Positions 11,818 through 23,842 are shown, counted from the first letter of the stretch. The stretch is DNA of 64,000 nt from Theobroma cacao (GCF_000208745.1 NC_030859.1:16153426-16217425); one strand, 5' to 3'. Numbers and translations: made by a program. The notes: generated by a model not told the origin, from the sequence alone.

Positions 11818-14800
11818 TCAATCATTTAAGTAAAGACTTTGAAGATTACGTCTTATAATATCATTAAAAGACTCCCTAGAGCTACATAGAATTAAGGTTT
11901 TCAAGGTGTATACCTCTGCTTTGGCGTGCACAGAATACTCTGAATCAATGAAGAAACATGTAGTCATCTTGGGACATTTTGTTACCATCAAACATTTCAA
12001 ATCCGGTAATACGAAATGATATCCACTTGGACAAAAGTCAAAGAGGCTTGGCTGTTCTTGAAGTGATAATTCTTCTAACTGGTCAAACTTTATCTCCTTT
12101 TTAATTATCACTTCTGCTTCATCTTCTAATTCAAATACTTGCTCCAATTCATAGTTCCTTTCAACTATTAACTTTTCAAGTTTTGGAAGACAACGAACAG
12201 ATCCAAGAGGAAATAGACTTTTCAATTTTTTGCAAAATCCAACAGAAATTGTGGTCAAATTAGGAAAGCTCATAGGTTGGAGATCAGCATTTGATGATGA
12301 ACAAACTTGATCCTCAGCAATGATTCGGTCCAATTTATCACATTGTTGTATATTTAAACAGACCAACTGTGATAAACCTCGAGCAGTCGTAGGTGAAAAT
12401 ATATAACTTAGCCTTTTGCAATCAATCACATTCAGAGTTGTAAGGTTTTCGAGGGTTACAACTTGAGGGACATCCTTCCATATAAGCCGCACTTCACATA
12501 AATCCTCCAGGTGCAATACATTTAAACTTGAGAATGAATACTCACCTTGAACCTGAAATACCTCTTCATGATTCCCAACTGCTAGATAGTCTTGACTGCA
12601 ATTGGTTGAGATACACAATTGACTACTATTTCCTAACTTAGAAAGAGATAATTCCTGCAAATACAAATACCACTAAAATGTCATTAAATACTTTCGTTTT
12701 CTATTACATTGGGATTACTTGAGCAAATTTTACTCAATTTCATACTTTTAGATGCCAATTCACAAAAATTCCTACATTTTTAACAGTAGCACTTATGTTT
12801 CAAAATTTAAATAAAAAATTTTCATCAAATTGTTTGAAAGAGGAAAACAATGGCGTAGGCCATTGCTTTTACATTTTTAGTTAAGAGAAAATAGTGGGTG
12901 CAAACCTAACTACAGAAGGTGTTTATTAGATGGCATAAACAATTGAATTTAAACCATAAAAAAAAAAGACAAATGATAAAAAGAAATACCTTGATCTGAT
13001 CCTGGACAATGAAGCATGTCAACTGGGGACAATTTTCCACGGATAACTCCTGCAATGCCAGCAACTTGAGTAGAATGTTATTTCCATCCCTTTCTTTTGC
13101 GGGGCTGAACACTTGTTTTAATTGTGCCAAATCTTTTAAGCAAAGCACTTCTAGTCGTGGAAGACATTCAGACACGAAGGTCGGAAACACATATCTTAAT
13201 CTTGGACAATTAGATATGTCAAGAGTTCTCAATTTTGGCCAACACAGAGGATGGAGGTGCGTGTTTGATACTATTTCATTGTTATCAGTTTCTGCTTCTG
13301 TGATGATATGCTCCAGCTCACTGCAATCGTGTATATGGAGTTCTTCTAGATGCACCAAACTTTGAGCAATGGTAGCAGGAAAGAGAGATGCCAGTTTATC
13401 GCAAGACGCTATTCTGATAACCTCCAGACTTTGGAGTTTAACAAGATGAGGAGGTCCTTTCCATATGTGCTTCAATTCTGGTAATGAATCTAACTCCAAA
13501 TTAGTTAAACTTGATAGCATTGACGTCTGATTTTCTTCATTGGCATGAAGAAGCCCATTTATTTGGAATACCACTTCCAACCCTGCACAATCTTCAACAC
13601 TCACTTCTTTTATATTTGGCAGGTCCGGAATTGCAACGATGAGATTATTGCATTCCAATATAGTCAATATTTCTAACTTCTGCAAGAACCCATTCGGAAA
13701 CCGACCATGGCACAACTCTTTCAAGCAAATCATGTTGGTCAAAGTTAATATCACCAAATTGCAGAATGCAGCAGCAGAGTGTGGCCCTTGCTCTTGTGTT
13801 GTATCAATCAAGTATTCCAAATCCTTGCAATCTCTAATATTGAAAGAAGTTAATTCATTCAGTCCCCCTTGATCTGCACTTGGGACAATATTTTTGTAAT
13901 CCATGACGTTATCAAGAGTAAGCTCTTCCACATTCCAAAACAACTTCTTGAATGCATTCAATGAGAATCCACTGATTGCCAAGATTCTTCTTGAGGTCAA
14001 ATACCCAACAGAATTAGTTTCATACACATTATAAACATCTTCTGCTACCAAGTTTACAATTATAATGAAGCTTTGTAATCTAGGGAAAGCAAAACTCTTT
14101 GGAATACGTCTAGAAGAAACCGTCAGTGTTAGCGAGGTCAAGTGGGGTGATGAACACAGCTTTAATAAGCTAATGACTCGCCTTTGTATATACGGATAAA
14201 GGTGTAGCTCTTCTAGTCGCTCCAACCTGACATTAAACAAAAATATAGGCTAATTAAGAAACCAGAAGCAACTAATAACAAGTGAAGTGAATAATACAAA
14301 TAGATATATAATGAAGTAAATTCCCATGAGAAGAAAAGTTATGAAAATATGATATACAATATGAATATTTAGTTGTACTATCAATGATATAACCAAGTTA
14401 TAAAACATACAAATAATAAAAATCATTAATAACCCTACCTAGCAAATCACTTAAGACAAAAGATTGAAAACCAAAATATAGAAAAAAGAAATATGAACAT
14501 GAATATGCTTCAATGTCTTATGATTATACTTTAATGATAATGATTTACAATATAAAGTTACTAAACATTGCAATTGTTTTTACAACAATTAAAGAAATAA
14601 ACTCCATGTAATTGCCTCACCTTTGAAGGCTCAAACAGAGTAGGCTAAAGCATGAGATCAAACCGTGAGAATAAGATAAAAAAAAAAAAAAACCTTGGGT
14701 GACTAAAATTTCTTGGCTAAGGGGGCACCTATTTGGTTTGAGATCTACGTGAACTAATTTCTTTCCATCAATTAGAAAAAGTGGATTTAGTAAGGCATCC

Positions 14801-16843
14801 AGATAAAGAATGTGGGAATTTTGAGGGAAGAATAAAAAATGGGTAGATTTGCATAAAATATAATAGTAGGAAAATTAATAAGATTAATAATAAATAATAT
14901 TTAAAATTAAGATTATAATTAAGAGTCACATCTACTACTCACCTTGGTTGCAAATTTCGGGGAATCAAAACTGGTGAATAGTTCCATATAACTAGCAATC
15001 TTAGAGTAGTCAATTCCCATAATTCGGGTAGCTTATTGATATCAGAATAACGAATAACAAGAATTTCAAGTTCTTTCAAATTTCCCAATGCAGAAGCATT
15101 CTCCAAATGACAACCTTCCAAGTGTAGAGTTCGAAGGTTTGTTAAGAATTGAAGTTCTTCTAATGATAAGAAGACCCTTCTAAGAACTAAAACGTTGAGG
15201 ACTTTCAATTCTTTGAAAAACATACTGGGAACTCTTGTTAAACCCTCGTTATCGTTGTCATAATCACAATCTAACAAGAGAGTTTTGAGATTTGGAAACT
15301 CCAATTTGTCAGGAAAAATATTTATTTTACTCAATGAGATTGCTGTGTAGCATCTACTCTTAGGCCATTCCTTTAACCCACTTGTCACCATGAATGCGTT
15401 TTCCCCTTCTGACGTCATCCAATGAACAAAATCACGAACCACATCATGCATTTTCACAAGCCTTTCATCATTAGCTTTCAACAACAAACCTGACTTTTGG
15501 AGGTTTGTTATTGTTACATGCATTTCCCTCCTTGCATCTTCAATTAAGTTAACACCATCGAAAATTCCTTGTCCAATTCCATAAACAATTAATTCCTCGA
15601 TTCTAATCTCATGATCTTCTGGAAAAAGCGAACACAATAGCAAACATGAACGACTGCTATCTGTTTTTAAATAATCATAACTAATCTTAAGACTACTATA
15701 AATACCTCCGCAAACATCTTGATTCTCTATATGCCTAGAGTCTTTCAATCGCTGATATACTACTTTCCACCCCTCTAGAGTTTCATCTTTCAAAGCTCTT
15801 CCCACAGTAACAATTGCAAGAGGCAAACCCTTACATTCTTCGGCAACCTTCTTGGCTACATCATTCAAGGGGGAAGAGACATCTTTTAGCCCAGCATTAT
15901 CTTTGAATAAAGCCCATGCTTCATGTTCAAATAAGACGTTGAGCTGAACGTCCTTTTGACAGTTCATTCGAGTGCAAACTTGTTGAAGACGCGTGGTTAG
16001 AAAAATTTTACAACCGTTGTGATCATCACCGAATGGAATTCCTATAGCCTTCAAGTCAAGTTCTTCCCAAACATCATCAAGGATTATAAGGATTTTCTTC
16101 ACGTCTTTTATTCTCAACCACAATTGTTCTGCTTTTCCTTCTATAGTCTTCTTTTCAAAAACTAAATCTAGGAAGTCTGCAATTTTGTCTTGAATATTGT
16201 GGACATTTGGAGCTTGGGACACGGTAACAATCACAACTTTATCAAAAAGTTGTTTGGCTTGCTTTCCCACTTCTTTTGCCAAAGTGGTTTTACCCACTCC
16301 TCCCATCCCATATAGTCCAATCATGTTCACATCACCCTTTTTCAAAGCATCCATGATCTCTTTTAAAGCAGAATTAGAAGATTCAGAAGACATGAAATCC
16401 TTAGATGGAATGAACTCTAAACCTGGAAGAATAGCTCGGTGACCTACTCGTTGAAAATTACAAGTCTTTGAGAGTTGAGAGATACAAAGTGTCTTCTTCG
16501 CTACTCTTTTACTTAAGCGGTATCGCCAACCCCAACTAGGACACCAACTAAAACACTTATTACGTTCTAGTTCAGCTTCCAAATTCTGAGCTTCTCCCAA
16601 TGCTTTCTCTGTTCTTGTTAGCCAGTCCTCAACGTCTTTCTCAATTACCTCAGTTTGCCTTATAGCCTCATCGACATCATTTTTCACCCTATGCCTTTTC
16701 AATTCAAGTTCGTTTCGACGATTCTTGAAATCTTCAACAATTTTGCCAAAATGGAAAAAGTAACTGAGATAAGGTGATGCGTATTCAGTTGCCAGGTTCC
16801 CAATGGTACCGGCAGTAGCAGCAGCAACAAATTCAGCAGCCAT
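11818..16843 (-). CDS. CC-NB-ARC-LRR (CNL) disease resistance protein
   Basis: This is an intracellular immune receptor of the RPS2/At4g27190-like CNL type. Exons: 16843-14943, 14226-12990 and 12654-11818, all with GT-AG junctions that keep frame (exon 1 ends CCAAG|GTGAGT in phase 2; exon 2 ends ATCAAG|GTATTT in phase 0). They give 1324 aa. Residues 25-85 form a coiled coil with VEDWLTRTEKAL. The NB-ARC domain has the P-loop GMGGVGKTT (179-187), kinase-2 ILIILDDVW (251-259), RNBS-B GCKIFLTTR, GLPLA (339-343), RNBS-D CSLFPED and MHD (465-467), all intact. Irregular LRRs fill the rest. No frame is broken, so it is probably functional. The last 32 residues may be intron read-through: a GAG|GTATAC donor at 11914 could splice to 2073, giving 1334 aa. 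Confidence 0.93.
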
Positions 16844-16854
16844 TCTTTGATGAT

Positions 16855-17328
16855 CTAAGGCTTAAAAACAACTTCAATGAGTATAAAGTACTTTTACATA
16901 GAGACAAAAGCAATTACCAAATGTTTGCAAAGTACTTTACTTTCAGAGTAATACCTCACTGATAATATGTGAATTACAAGAGAATAAATTGTCGATCGAC
17001 TAACTTGAAAATGGAAAATGCTTTCCTAGTAATGTGTATATTACTTAGAAATATATCATCATTCATGTTAATGTAAAAGCATGGCATTGTCATTCTATAA
17101 ATTACTTACTCAAAGTTTAAATATCTATTTATTTCAATTTTTTTCCTAATTACTACAACTTTTATTTAACCATCGTTGCCAAGGGCTGAGAAAGAAGTGA
17201 AGTAAAAATTAAGTAATTTTATTTGCCAACTGAGAGAAATCAAGAAGTCAATTGCATACGTGATAAGAGAAAATGAGCATATAAAAATATTATATATGAA
17301 GAATATAATATGTTTTATTGAAGCTTAC
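16855..17328 (-). other. Probable 5'UTR intron of the CNL gene
   Basis: Upstream of the ATG, a strong donor ATTGAG|GTAAGC (17328) pairs with a T-rich acceptor ending CCTTAG (16855), 11 bp before the start codon. Removing it leaves a short leader. A leader intron would suit the lack of any upstream coding exon. No transcript evidence is available. Confidence 0.45.
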
Positions 17329-17586
17329 CTCAATTCAGATGGATCTTTATTCTAAAGCTGCACGGATTTACCTCATCAACTCCAAAGGTCGGGAAACCAA
17401 TATTAAGGAAAGGAAAAGGAGCTAGCAGGGATCAAACAAGAGTAATTTAAGAGAACAATTTTTTTTTTTTTGGAGTTGAACAACAGAGATGCTTTCCTTC
17501 TTTGAGTTAAGAGAAAAATGGGAAAAGCAAGGAAATAAAATGGAATAGTAGCTTCTGTTGAGTTAAAAGAGGAACAAAGGCAAAAA

Positions 17587-17656
17587 TCAAAGTCGGCCCA
17601 TGTGAGTAGGTATAGGAAAATATAGGCAACTTGGGTCAAAGTCGTCCCATGTGAGT
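17587..17656. promoter_or_regulatory. Paired 21 bp direct repeat upstream of the CNL gene
   Basis: TCAAAGTCGGCCCATGTGAGT at 17587-17607 recurs at 17636-17656 with one change, 49 bp apart. It sits 260-330 bp upstream of the putative leader-intron donor, in the right place for a promoter element. The GGCCCA core resembles the plant site II/TCP motif, but only one copy keeps it (the other has GTCCCA). Function is inferred only. Confidence 0.3.
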
Positions 17657-17659
17657 TTC

Positions 17660-18650
17660 CCACTATTTTCTTTTTTTTTATTTTTTTTTTTGAGAGCTAA
17701 GAAATTGATTATATTGCTGTATCAAAGGAAAGGGATAAGTAGTTTCCCCACTAATTAATAAACAAATATTATTCTTCTGGATAAAAGACAAGGGACCAAA
17801 CATCATTTATTTCATGGAGCTTCACTTGTTTCTTCTGGATAAAAGACTTTTTTTTTTGGAAAGACATATTTTGTATGTTCATTCTCCATGAGATACAATC
17901 ATGCTGCAACAAGTCTTTTATTAAGGATTGGACGAAGACTTATGACAGCAAAGTACAACTCTCAGATGAATCGAAAGAGGTCAAAGGAAAGCCCGAGCAG
18001 TAACATAGATATTTTCTTCTTTCTGTCTTCCTTGGAGTTAAAAGAAAAGGAAAATGAAGATAAATCCTTCTTGTTTTGGAAACTCTTGGAAAGAGGGTAC
18101 GGGGATGTATAGAACAGACCACCTTCTACTTGAATACTTTTGTAATACCTGTGTAACGTAGTAAAATGATCCAATCCCTTTTTATAATATTTTTGTAAGC
18201 ATTACTTGCTCAAATTTTCTTTTACTAATGAGTAATTATATAGTTTTAAATGCTTTTTGTTAAATTGCTCCCATGACGAGATCTTATAGGTTGGAGTAGC
18301 AATCAAACTCTTGGTATATCAATAAATCACTTAGAACCTTCACAGAATAAAAATCTGCCTAGTTTTTAATTTTTCGTGCCTTGATTCCTACATAATATAC
18401 TTGCACAACTTCTTCACTAAGGATTTAAAATACGAAAATAAAGATTAGAAATAGATGGATTTCACCCTTATTTTTCTACTTATTGTACATATAAAATACA
18501 GTAAACGGTGCAATAGAGAGTAATATAACATTAATTGGTAAATTATTCAAAACAAGGGATCCCTTTACCTGACAACTCATTAAGCAAGCACCTTCACCAG
18601 TGAAAAGCACATATATTCAACCTACTGTTTTTTTAAGTAAATAATAAAGG
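17660..18650. other. Upstream intergenic DNA
   Basis: No gene recognised. TTCTTCTGGATAAAAGAC occurs twice (near 17774 and 17831). Otherwise it is AT-rich sequence. Confidence 0.5.
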
Positions 18651-18911
18651 TTAGCACAAATAAACCAACCAAACTTGATTAAGACTAAGCAAACAAAGAA
18701 ATAAATGAAAATGGAAAATAGCCTTTGTTTTACCTATGTCTAGTTGACAGCATGAACCTACTAGATTATGTTTAAACATTCCTTTGCAATTTCCCCTTCC
18801 GTAATATGGTAGTTCATACACCATCTGCCAATTCCAAATTATGGACTTGGTGTGAACTACATATTTAGTGGCAAACCCTTCGGTGGCATCTTCCTCAATC
18901 AGTTGCAGTGT
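18651..18911 (-). pseudogene. Terminal exon of the second, broken CNL copy
   Basis: The minus strand after an AAAAG acceptor reads TLQLIEEDATEGFATK, then VVHTKSIIWNW and YELPYYGRG. It is related along its length to the putative last CNL exon at 1948-2073, and the flanking DNA is similar too (TTTAAACATKCCTTTGCAA; GTAGTGAAATGTAAAA). Unlike that exon it has no stop after the LPPY-like motif and runs on to 18651. It belongs with the LRR exon piece at 23557-23692; the LTR element between them sits in what was the intron. Confidence 0.55.
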
Positions 18912-19142
18912 CTTTTGAAACAATAGAAGTAGTGAAATGTAAAATAAAAGTATTATTGTCTCATGTTATGAGGGCAAAGGAAGAGATAGGAATATTATAA
19001 TTTGTAAGCATTTTAAACCAAATTCATTAAAGGAGATAAAATCATTCACTAAAGGTTAATATTGCTCAATCATTTAAGTAATTTAAGTAAAGACTTTTGT
19101 TTTATAACGTCATAGTGAAATTCTTTGAATCAATAAAGAAAG

Positions 19143-20983
19143 TGTTGGGATGAGCCCTACAACCAATTGAGATTGGTTAAAACTTGGTTTCAATCATGTA
19201 ATGATATCACTCATATTGAATGAATAGATGTTTTCCTTTATCAATAAGACATTAATTATAATGAGTTATAAGTCTAATTAGATGAAGTCCATGAGATTAA
19301 TATGCCTTGCAAATGAACTATAATAGGTTACATTATGAGATCCTTATGCATCAAAGCATAATCTCAAAATGTTCTTGGTCAATATATCATTGAGACTGGG
19401 CATCAAAGATGCTTAAAGACTAGCACATTCTATGTTCCTTATTTTGGAAGTAAGCATCGATCTCATAAATTGAAGTATAGAGATACTTGGAACTAGTATG
19501 TAGGTGTTTGCTTAGGAGAGCAAGTTCACTAAACATGACCCGCCATGGGAAGTGCATTTGGTAATACACTTTACTGTCTATGCAACACTTCTCACGTGTC
19601 AGTTGTGTAAATTCTCCCTAAACTTGAAACACTAGGTTGTCTTATATGTGGAGTGATACACTTTAATTCCATTCATATGAGTGCCTAACTAAGGATGCCT
19701 AACAGGATGCTTTTAGGTGTAGTATGAAGCATGTGAAGGCAAATGAGTGGTCAAGATTCGAATAATCATTTCAAGTGTTTTAGAAGACATATGCCATCAG
19801 TTCTTGGTTAACATTAGCTTATTAAAGTCCTTGGTGAAGATGACTTGGAAATTACAAAAAAGGTTTCATAAGTCTTTATACAGCTAATGCTATAATTACA
19901 GGAACGAATATGGAGGTCAATAAGAGTAGACATTATACCAAGCTCTTATCATTTCTGGGATTTATGATGAGTAAAATCAATTACATTTATAGACTGTACA
20001 CTAAAAGTTTGTCAAAGAACCCTTTGACACTCCTAACAATTGGGTGGCCATGATGCATTACTAGATGTCAATTTTGATTTATGGAATTGATTATAAATTA
20101 ATTGATTGAAATTTATATTAATCAATTAAGTCATTAATCAATTCTATTATCAACATGTTGGGAACCTAATGGGTCACACACAATAATTGCATTTGAATTA
20201 AATTGGGAGAGTGATGACTTAAGTTAGACTTATATCACATGCTAGGTAATTGACTTCTATAAACTCAATTAAAAAGAGTTTAATTGAGCTTTGGGCATAA
20301 TATATAAATAGTTATAATTATAATGCCGAAATTTCAATAATATAAAGGAAATTATTTTAATTTAATTGCCTTTGGGCTTAATTAAAATAGTTTAAATAAG
20401 TCTGGGCCTATATTGTAATGTGTTATAATTTGATGGCCTTATTGTAAAATCAAAGTTAATTTTAACCTAGCTATATAAATCACATTTAACTATTTTTCCA
20501 CAGATGAAGGTAAAGAGTTGTCAGAAAAGAAAAGAAAGGGATTTTTTCCTTTTGTGCCATCACTTACTTTGTAAAGAAACAAAATGTTTTTGAAGAAAAT
20601 TTTCAAGTGTATGATTCGACCATCTTTGTAAGCAGTGGAAAGGACAAACGTTGTCCCCTTTTGCTAGCACAAAAGTATAGTTAAAATCTCCCTCTTTTGT
20701 TGAAAGGTTCAAGTAAAATCATGTGTACTACTTTTACAAGTCAAGAGCTTGATTGGCTAGGGTTCTTATTTCTTATGGTGTTGTGGGTTGCATTAAGGAG
20801 ATTGTTATTCCAATAAAAAGAACGTTGCCAAGGTTAGCTCCTGATTTGATGATTTTATTTGTCATTTTATGTATTAAAATATTACCATGGTGATCCATGG
20901 GTGGAGGTATATTTTGTTTTTAAAATTTTAATTTTCTTTCTGTTACGTATTTTCAAGCATGCCATCCATAGCCAAACCCAACT
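19143..20983 (+). repeat. 5' LTR of the non-coding LTR element
   Basis: An 1841 bp LTR opens with TGTTGGG. Its final A appears as T (CCCAACT), whereas the 3' copy still ends CCCAACA. The last 530 bp align with 22227-22756 throughout, with scattered substitutions and small indels, so the insertion is old. Confidence 0.75.
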
Positions 20984-20984
20984 G

Positions 20985-20996
20985 TGGTATTAGAGC
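20985..20996 (+). other. tRNA-Met-type primer binding site
   Basis: TGGTATTAGAGC immediately follows the 5' LTR. It differs by one base from the usual plant PBS TGGTATCAGAGC, complementary to the 3' end of initiator tRNA-Met. Confidence 0.7.
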
Positions 20997-21711
20997 TATC
21001 CATGGTTTGATTTGAATGCATTAAGGTATCGAACAATTATTGATGCCTTGTTTGTAATGGTTATGAGGTGTACGAGTTTTATAGGAAACAAAGAAGTAAG
21101 TTTTAAAATTTACAATGTATTCAAGTTATTTTGATATCTGGGCATATTTTAGGGCAGATTTTATTGTTAATTTTTAAATCTTACTTCTCGCCATACTAAT
21201 CTTATTTTAATATCAAATTTCTAAAGATTAGTTAGAGCATAAGATGCACAAATTAATTCTACAATTAAAGTGGTAATCTGATGACATTGTTTTGTGTTAT
21301 ATATGGGAGAATTCAATTTTACCCAGCTTTTGTAAAGGTCTAATTTTCAACTTTTAAATAAATCTTAAGTGCCTTATAAAATGTTGAAATATTAAGGGAT
21401 CAATACACATTGGAAATGTTCCAAGATTATGTGTGGTTGACGGTGGAGGTAAAGTTACCAAAATGTGGCTGAAATAACTATTGTTTGCAGTAGTGACAAT
21501 CGCGGTTTTGTTCAGCTTGGCAACCAAGAAAGGCTTATATTTGTGTAATTAGTTGCACCAATTAACTGAAAATTTTTTAATGGAAAGGTTCTATAGATTA
21601 TCCAAATTGTTGCCAATAATTTTAAAGATGTAAATCCCTAGAATTAAACTTTCATAAAACTGAGTTGGTGGAGTCAAAACCGTTGCTGCCTCTACAGCAG
21701 TAAGCCATAGT

Positions 21712-22225
21712 TTTTGAATTTTTTGATAGTTAAAAACGTTTCCTAAAATCCTATAAAATTACTATGGAGTTATTCCATAAGTTGTCCATTGAGAAAATTT
21801 TTATTAGGAATTAAATTCCTAAGTTTAAGTCACAAAGAATTTCAAAAGGACTCAAAAACTAATTCTACCACTTATAGATAATGGTCTCCATTTTTGAATT
21901 TTTTGAATGGCCAAATCACCTCCTAAAATCCTGAAAATTTATTTGGAATAGTTACATGAGTTATCTATCAAGATAAATTTTATTATAAATTAAATTCCTA
22001 ATTTTAAGTTACAAAGAATTTCAAAAGGACTCAAAAGTCGATTATGCCACCTATAAATAGTGGTCATGGTTTTTGAATGGCCAAATTACCTCCTAAAATC
22101 CTGAAAATTTATTTTGGAATAGTTCCATGAGTTATCTATTAGGATAAATTTTATTTTAAATGAAATTCTTAAGTTTAAGTTTCAAAGAATTTCAAAAGGA
22201 CTCAAAAACTGATTTTGCCACCTGT
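21712..22225. repeat. Tandem repeat of about 175-180 bp, three copies
   Basis: Copies start near 21712, 21892 and 22070. They share TTTTTGAATTTTTTGA, CCTCCTAAAATCCTGAAAA and CAAAGAATTTCAAAAGGACT. The array fills the interior of the LTR element just before the truncated 3' LTR. Confidence 0.8.
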
Positions 22226-22226
22226 A

Positions 22227-22756
22227 GCTAATTTTAATCTAGCTACATAAATCACATTTAACTATTTTTCCATATATGAAGAAAAAGAGTTATCGAAAAA
22301 GAAAAGAAAGGGGTTTTCTCCTTGTGTGCCGTTACCTACTTTGTGAAGAAAAAAATTGTTTTTGAAGCAAGTTTTCAAGTGTGTGATTTAGTCATCCTTG
22401 TAAGAAGTGAAAAAGGACAAATGTTGTCCTCTTTTGCTAGCACAAAAGCATAGTTAAAATCTCACTCCTTTGCTAAAAGGTTGAAGGGAAATCGTATTAC
22501 TACTGTTAGAGGCCAAGAGCTTGATTGACTAAGGTTTTTGCTTCTTGTAGTGTTCACAGGTTGCATTGAGGAGATTTCTAGTCCAATTAGAAGAACGTTG
22601 CCAAGGTTAGCTTTTGATTTTATGATTTTATATGTCATTCTATGTGTTAAAATATCACCATGGTGATCCATGAGTGGAGATATGTTTTGGTTTTAATGTT
22701 TTAATTTTCTTTTCGCTGTGTATTTTTTAATATGCCATCCATAACCAAACCCAACA
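22227..22756 (+). repeat. Truncated 3' LTR of the non-coding LTR element
   Basis: This matches the last 530 bp of the 5' LTR, including TAGCACAAAAGCATAGTTAAA and GAACGTTGCCAAGGTTAGC. The first 1.3 kb is missing, probably by an internal deletion. Confidence 0.75.
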
Positions 22757-22761
22757 AAAAG

Positions 22762-23556
22762 CTATAATTGTCTTGGAACTTTCTCATATTGTCAAATACA
22801 TATCTCAAAGCAAATAATTTAAAAAATGATTAGTTTATAAATAAGAAATCTTAGTATGTAGATTAAAGGAATAACAAAAGAGAAAAAAACACTAAAATAA
22901 GATGCAAGGGTAAACATACTAGTCAAAACATGTTTAATTTACATACTAAACTAATAAAATTACTCAAATATGATTACAGATAACAGTTGGATTTGCATAA
23001 TCTTTTTCTTTTATCAATGTTTGAAGATTTAGAAAAAAAAGAGGCTCAGTAATTTTCAATATTTATGGATTTTGGAAAGACAATATTCATAAAAAAAAAC
23101 TTGAGTAAAAGCAATGTTGTAGTGCAATTCTCTATATTCCAATTAGTTTTCGCACTTATTTAATATAATAAAAGTATGTTGTCAAAATAAATGTTTTATG
23201 ATGAAACAATAGCAAACTATTAAGAATTGACTTTGTTCTTTCCATCAACTATCAACCTTGTAAACCAAGTCTAAAACCAAAGCAACTTAAGGCTCCACAA
23301 TCAGAGAACAAGGAATGGACACTATGGTTCTCAAGAAGAGTTGCATTCATTGAAATAATGGAAAAATTTTGTAAGAGTAGGTAAATTATTATAAGTGAAA
23401 ACTTAAACTCAAGTTCTTCAATTGCTAGAAAATTTGATATTGAGATTAAAGAAGTATAGACTTTTGTTTCCATCATGTATGTTTCATTATTAGTATTATC
23501 AATCATCATCAAGGAAAACAAATTAAGCATAACATAAGAAAAAGTTAGGTGGGTAC
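22762..23556. other. Intron remainder of the CNL pseudogene
   Basis: No gene recognised. The sequence is AT-rich and continues from the LTR element to the LRR exon piece. The open stretch on the minus strand at 23252-23530 has no LRR pattern. Confidence 0.45.
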
Positions 23557-23692
23557 CTCTGTTATGGCATGCACAACACCTTTTGAATCAACGTTGAAAC
23601 TTGTACTCAAGTTGGGGCATCGTTCTAGTTGAAGCTCAAACAAACAAGGGAATTGAAAATGGTAATCCATTGGAGCAAAACTCTTTAGGAAC
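23557..23692 (-). pseudogene. LRR exon fragment of a second CNL copy
   Basis: The minus strand reads FAPMDYHFQFPCLFELQLER, then CPNLSTSFNVDSKGVVHA, ending ITE before GTACCC. It parallels the end of CNL exon 3 (FCPSGYHFVLPDLKCLMVTK, CPKMTTCFFIDSEYSVHA, KAE before GTATAC at 11913). The match breaks off at about 23692, where a ribosomal protein L24 retrocopy tail begins, so the upstream LRR, NB-ARC and CC parts are missing. The shared GAG|GTA junction supports a real exon end here and, by homology, at 11914 in the CNL gene. Confidence 0.75.
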
Positions 23693-23761
23693 TTGTACTC
23701 AAAATGAACAACATGCTACCTATTACTCTAGTTAAGGAAAAACAGATGGTAACATAACAAC

Positions 23762-23842
23762 TCAACATTTTCCACCACCTCTGCCAAGCTTGGGACCTTT
23801 TTGAATGCTACCCTTGCCACTTGTCTTCTGTTGCTTTGATAC
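23762..23842 (-). pseudogene. RPL24: Ribosomal protein L24 retrocopy, C-terminal fragment
   Basis: The minus strand reads QKTSGKGSIQKGPKLGRGGG and then KC and a stop at 23762-23764. This is the basic Gly-rich tail of cytosolic 60S protein L24 (eL24), which ends in a PKLGGGGGKR-like motif. The downstream flank (23700-23760) also matches the flank of the second copy at 25625-25685, so both derive from the same L24 3'UTR. The intronless, truncated form and the fusion to a CNL fragment mark it as dead. Confidence 0.7.

Larger units (their letters stand above)
19143..22756 (+). mobile_element. Non-coding LTR retrotransposon inside the CNL pseudogene intron
   Basis: A 3.6 kb element starts TGTTGGGATGAGCCC and ends AACCAAACCCAACA, flanked by GAAAG (19138-19142) and AAAAG (22757-22761), a 5 bp target duplication with one change. 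The 5' LTR is 19143-20983. The 3' LTR retains only its last 530 bp (22227-22756). A PBS (TGGTATTAGAGC, tRNA-Met type) lies just after the 5' LTR. The 1.2 kb interior has no gag or pol, only a leader and a tandem repeat, so it was non-autonomous or lost its genes by deletion. LTR motifs such as AACCTAATGGGTCACACA also occur, reverse complemented, in the copia LTR at 26343-27980, which suggests a related family. Confidence 0.8.

Noticed and set aside
13009..13365. Plus-strand open frame of 118 codons
   Set aside because: It lies antisense inside CNL exon 2 and has no domain pattern.
16197..16442. Plus-strand open frame of 81 codons
   Set aside because: Antisense shadow of the conserved P-loop region of the CNL gene.
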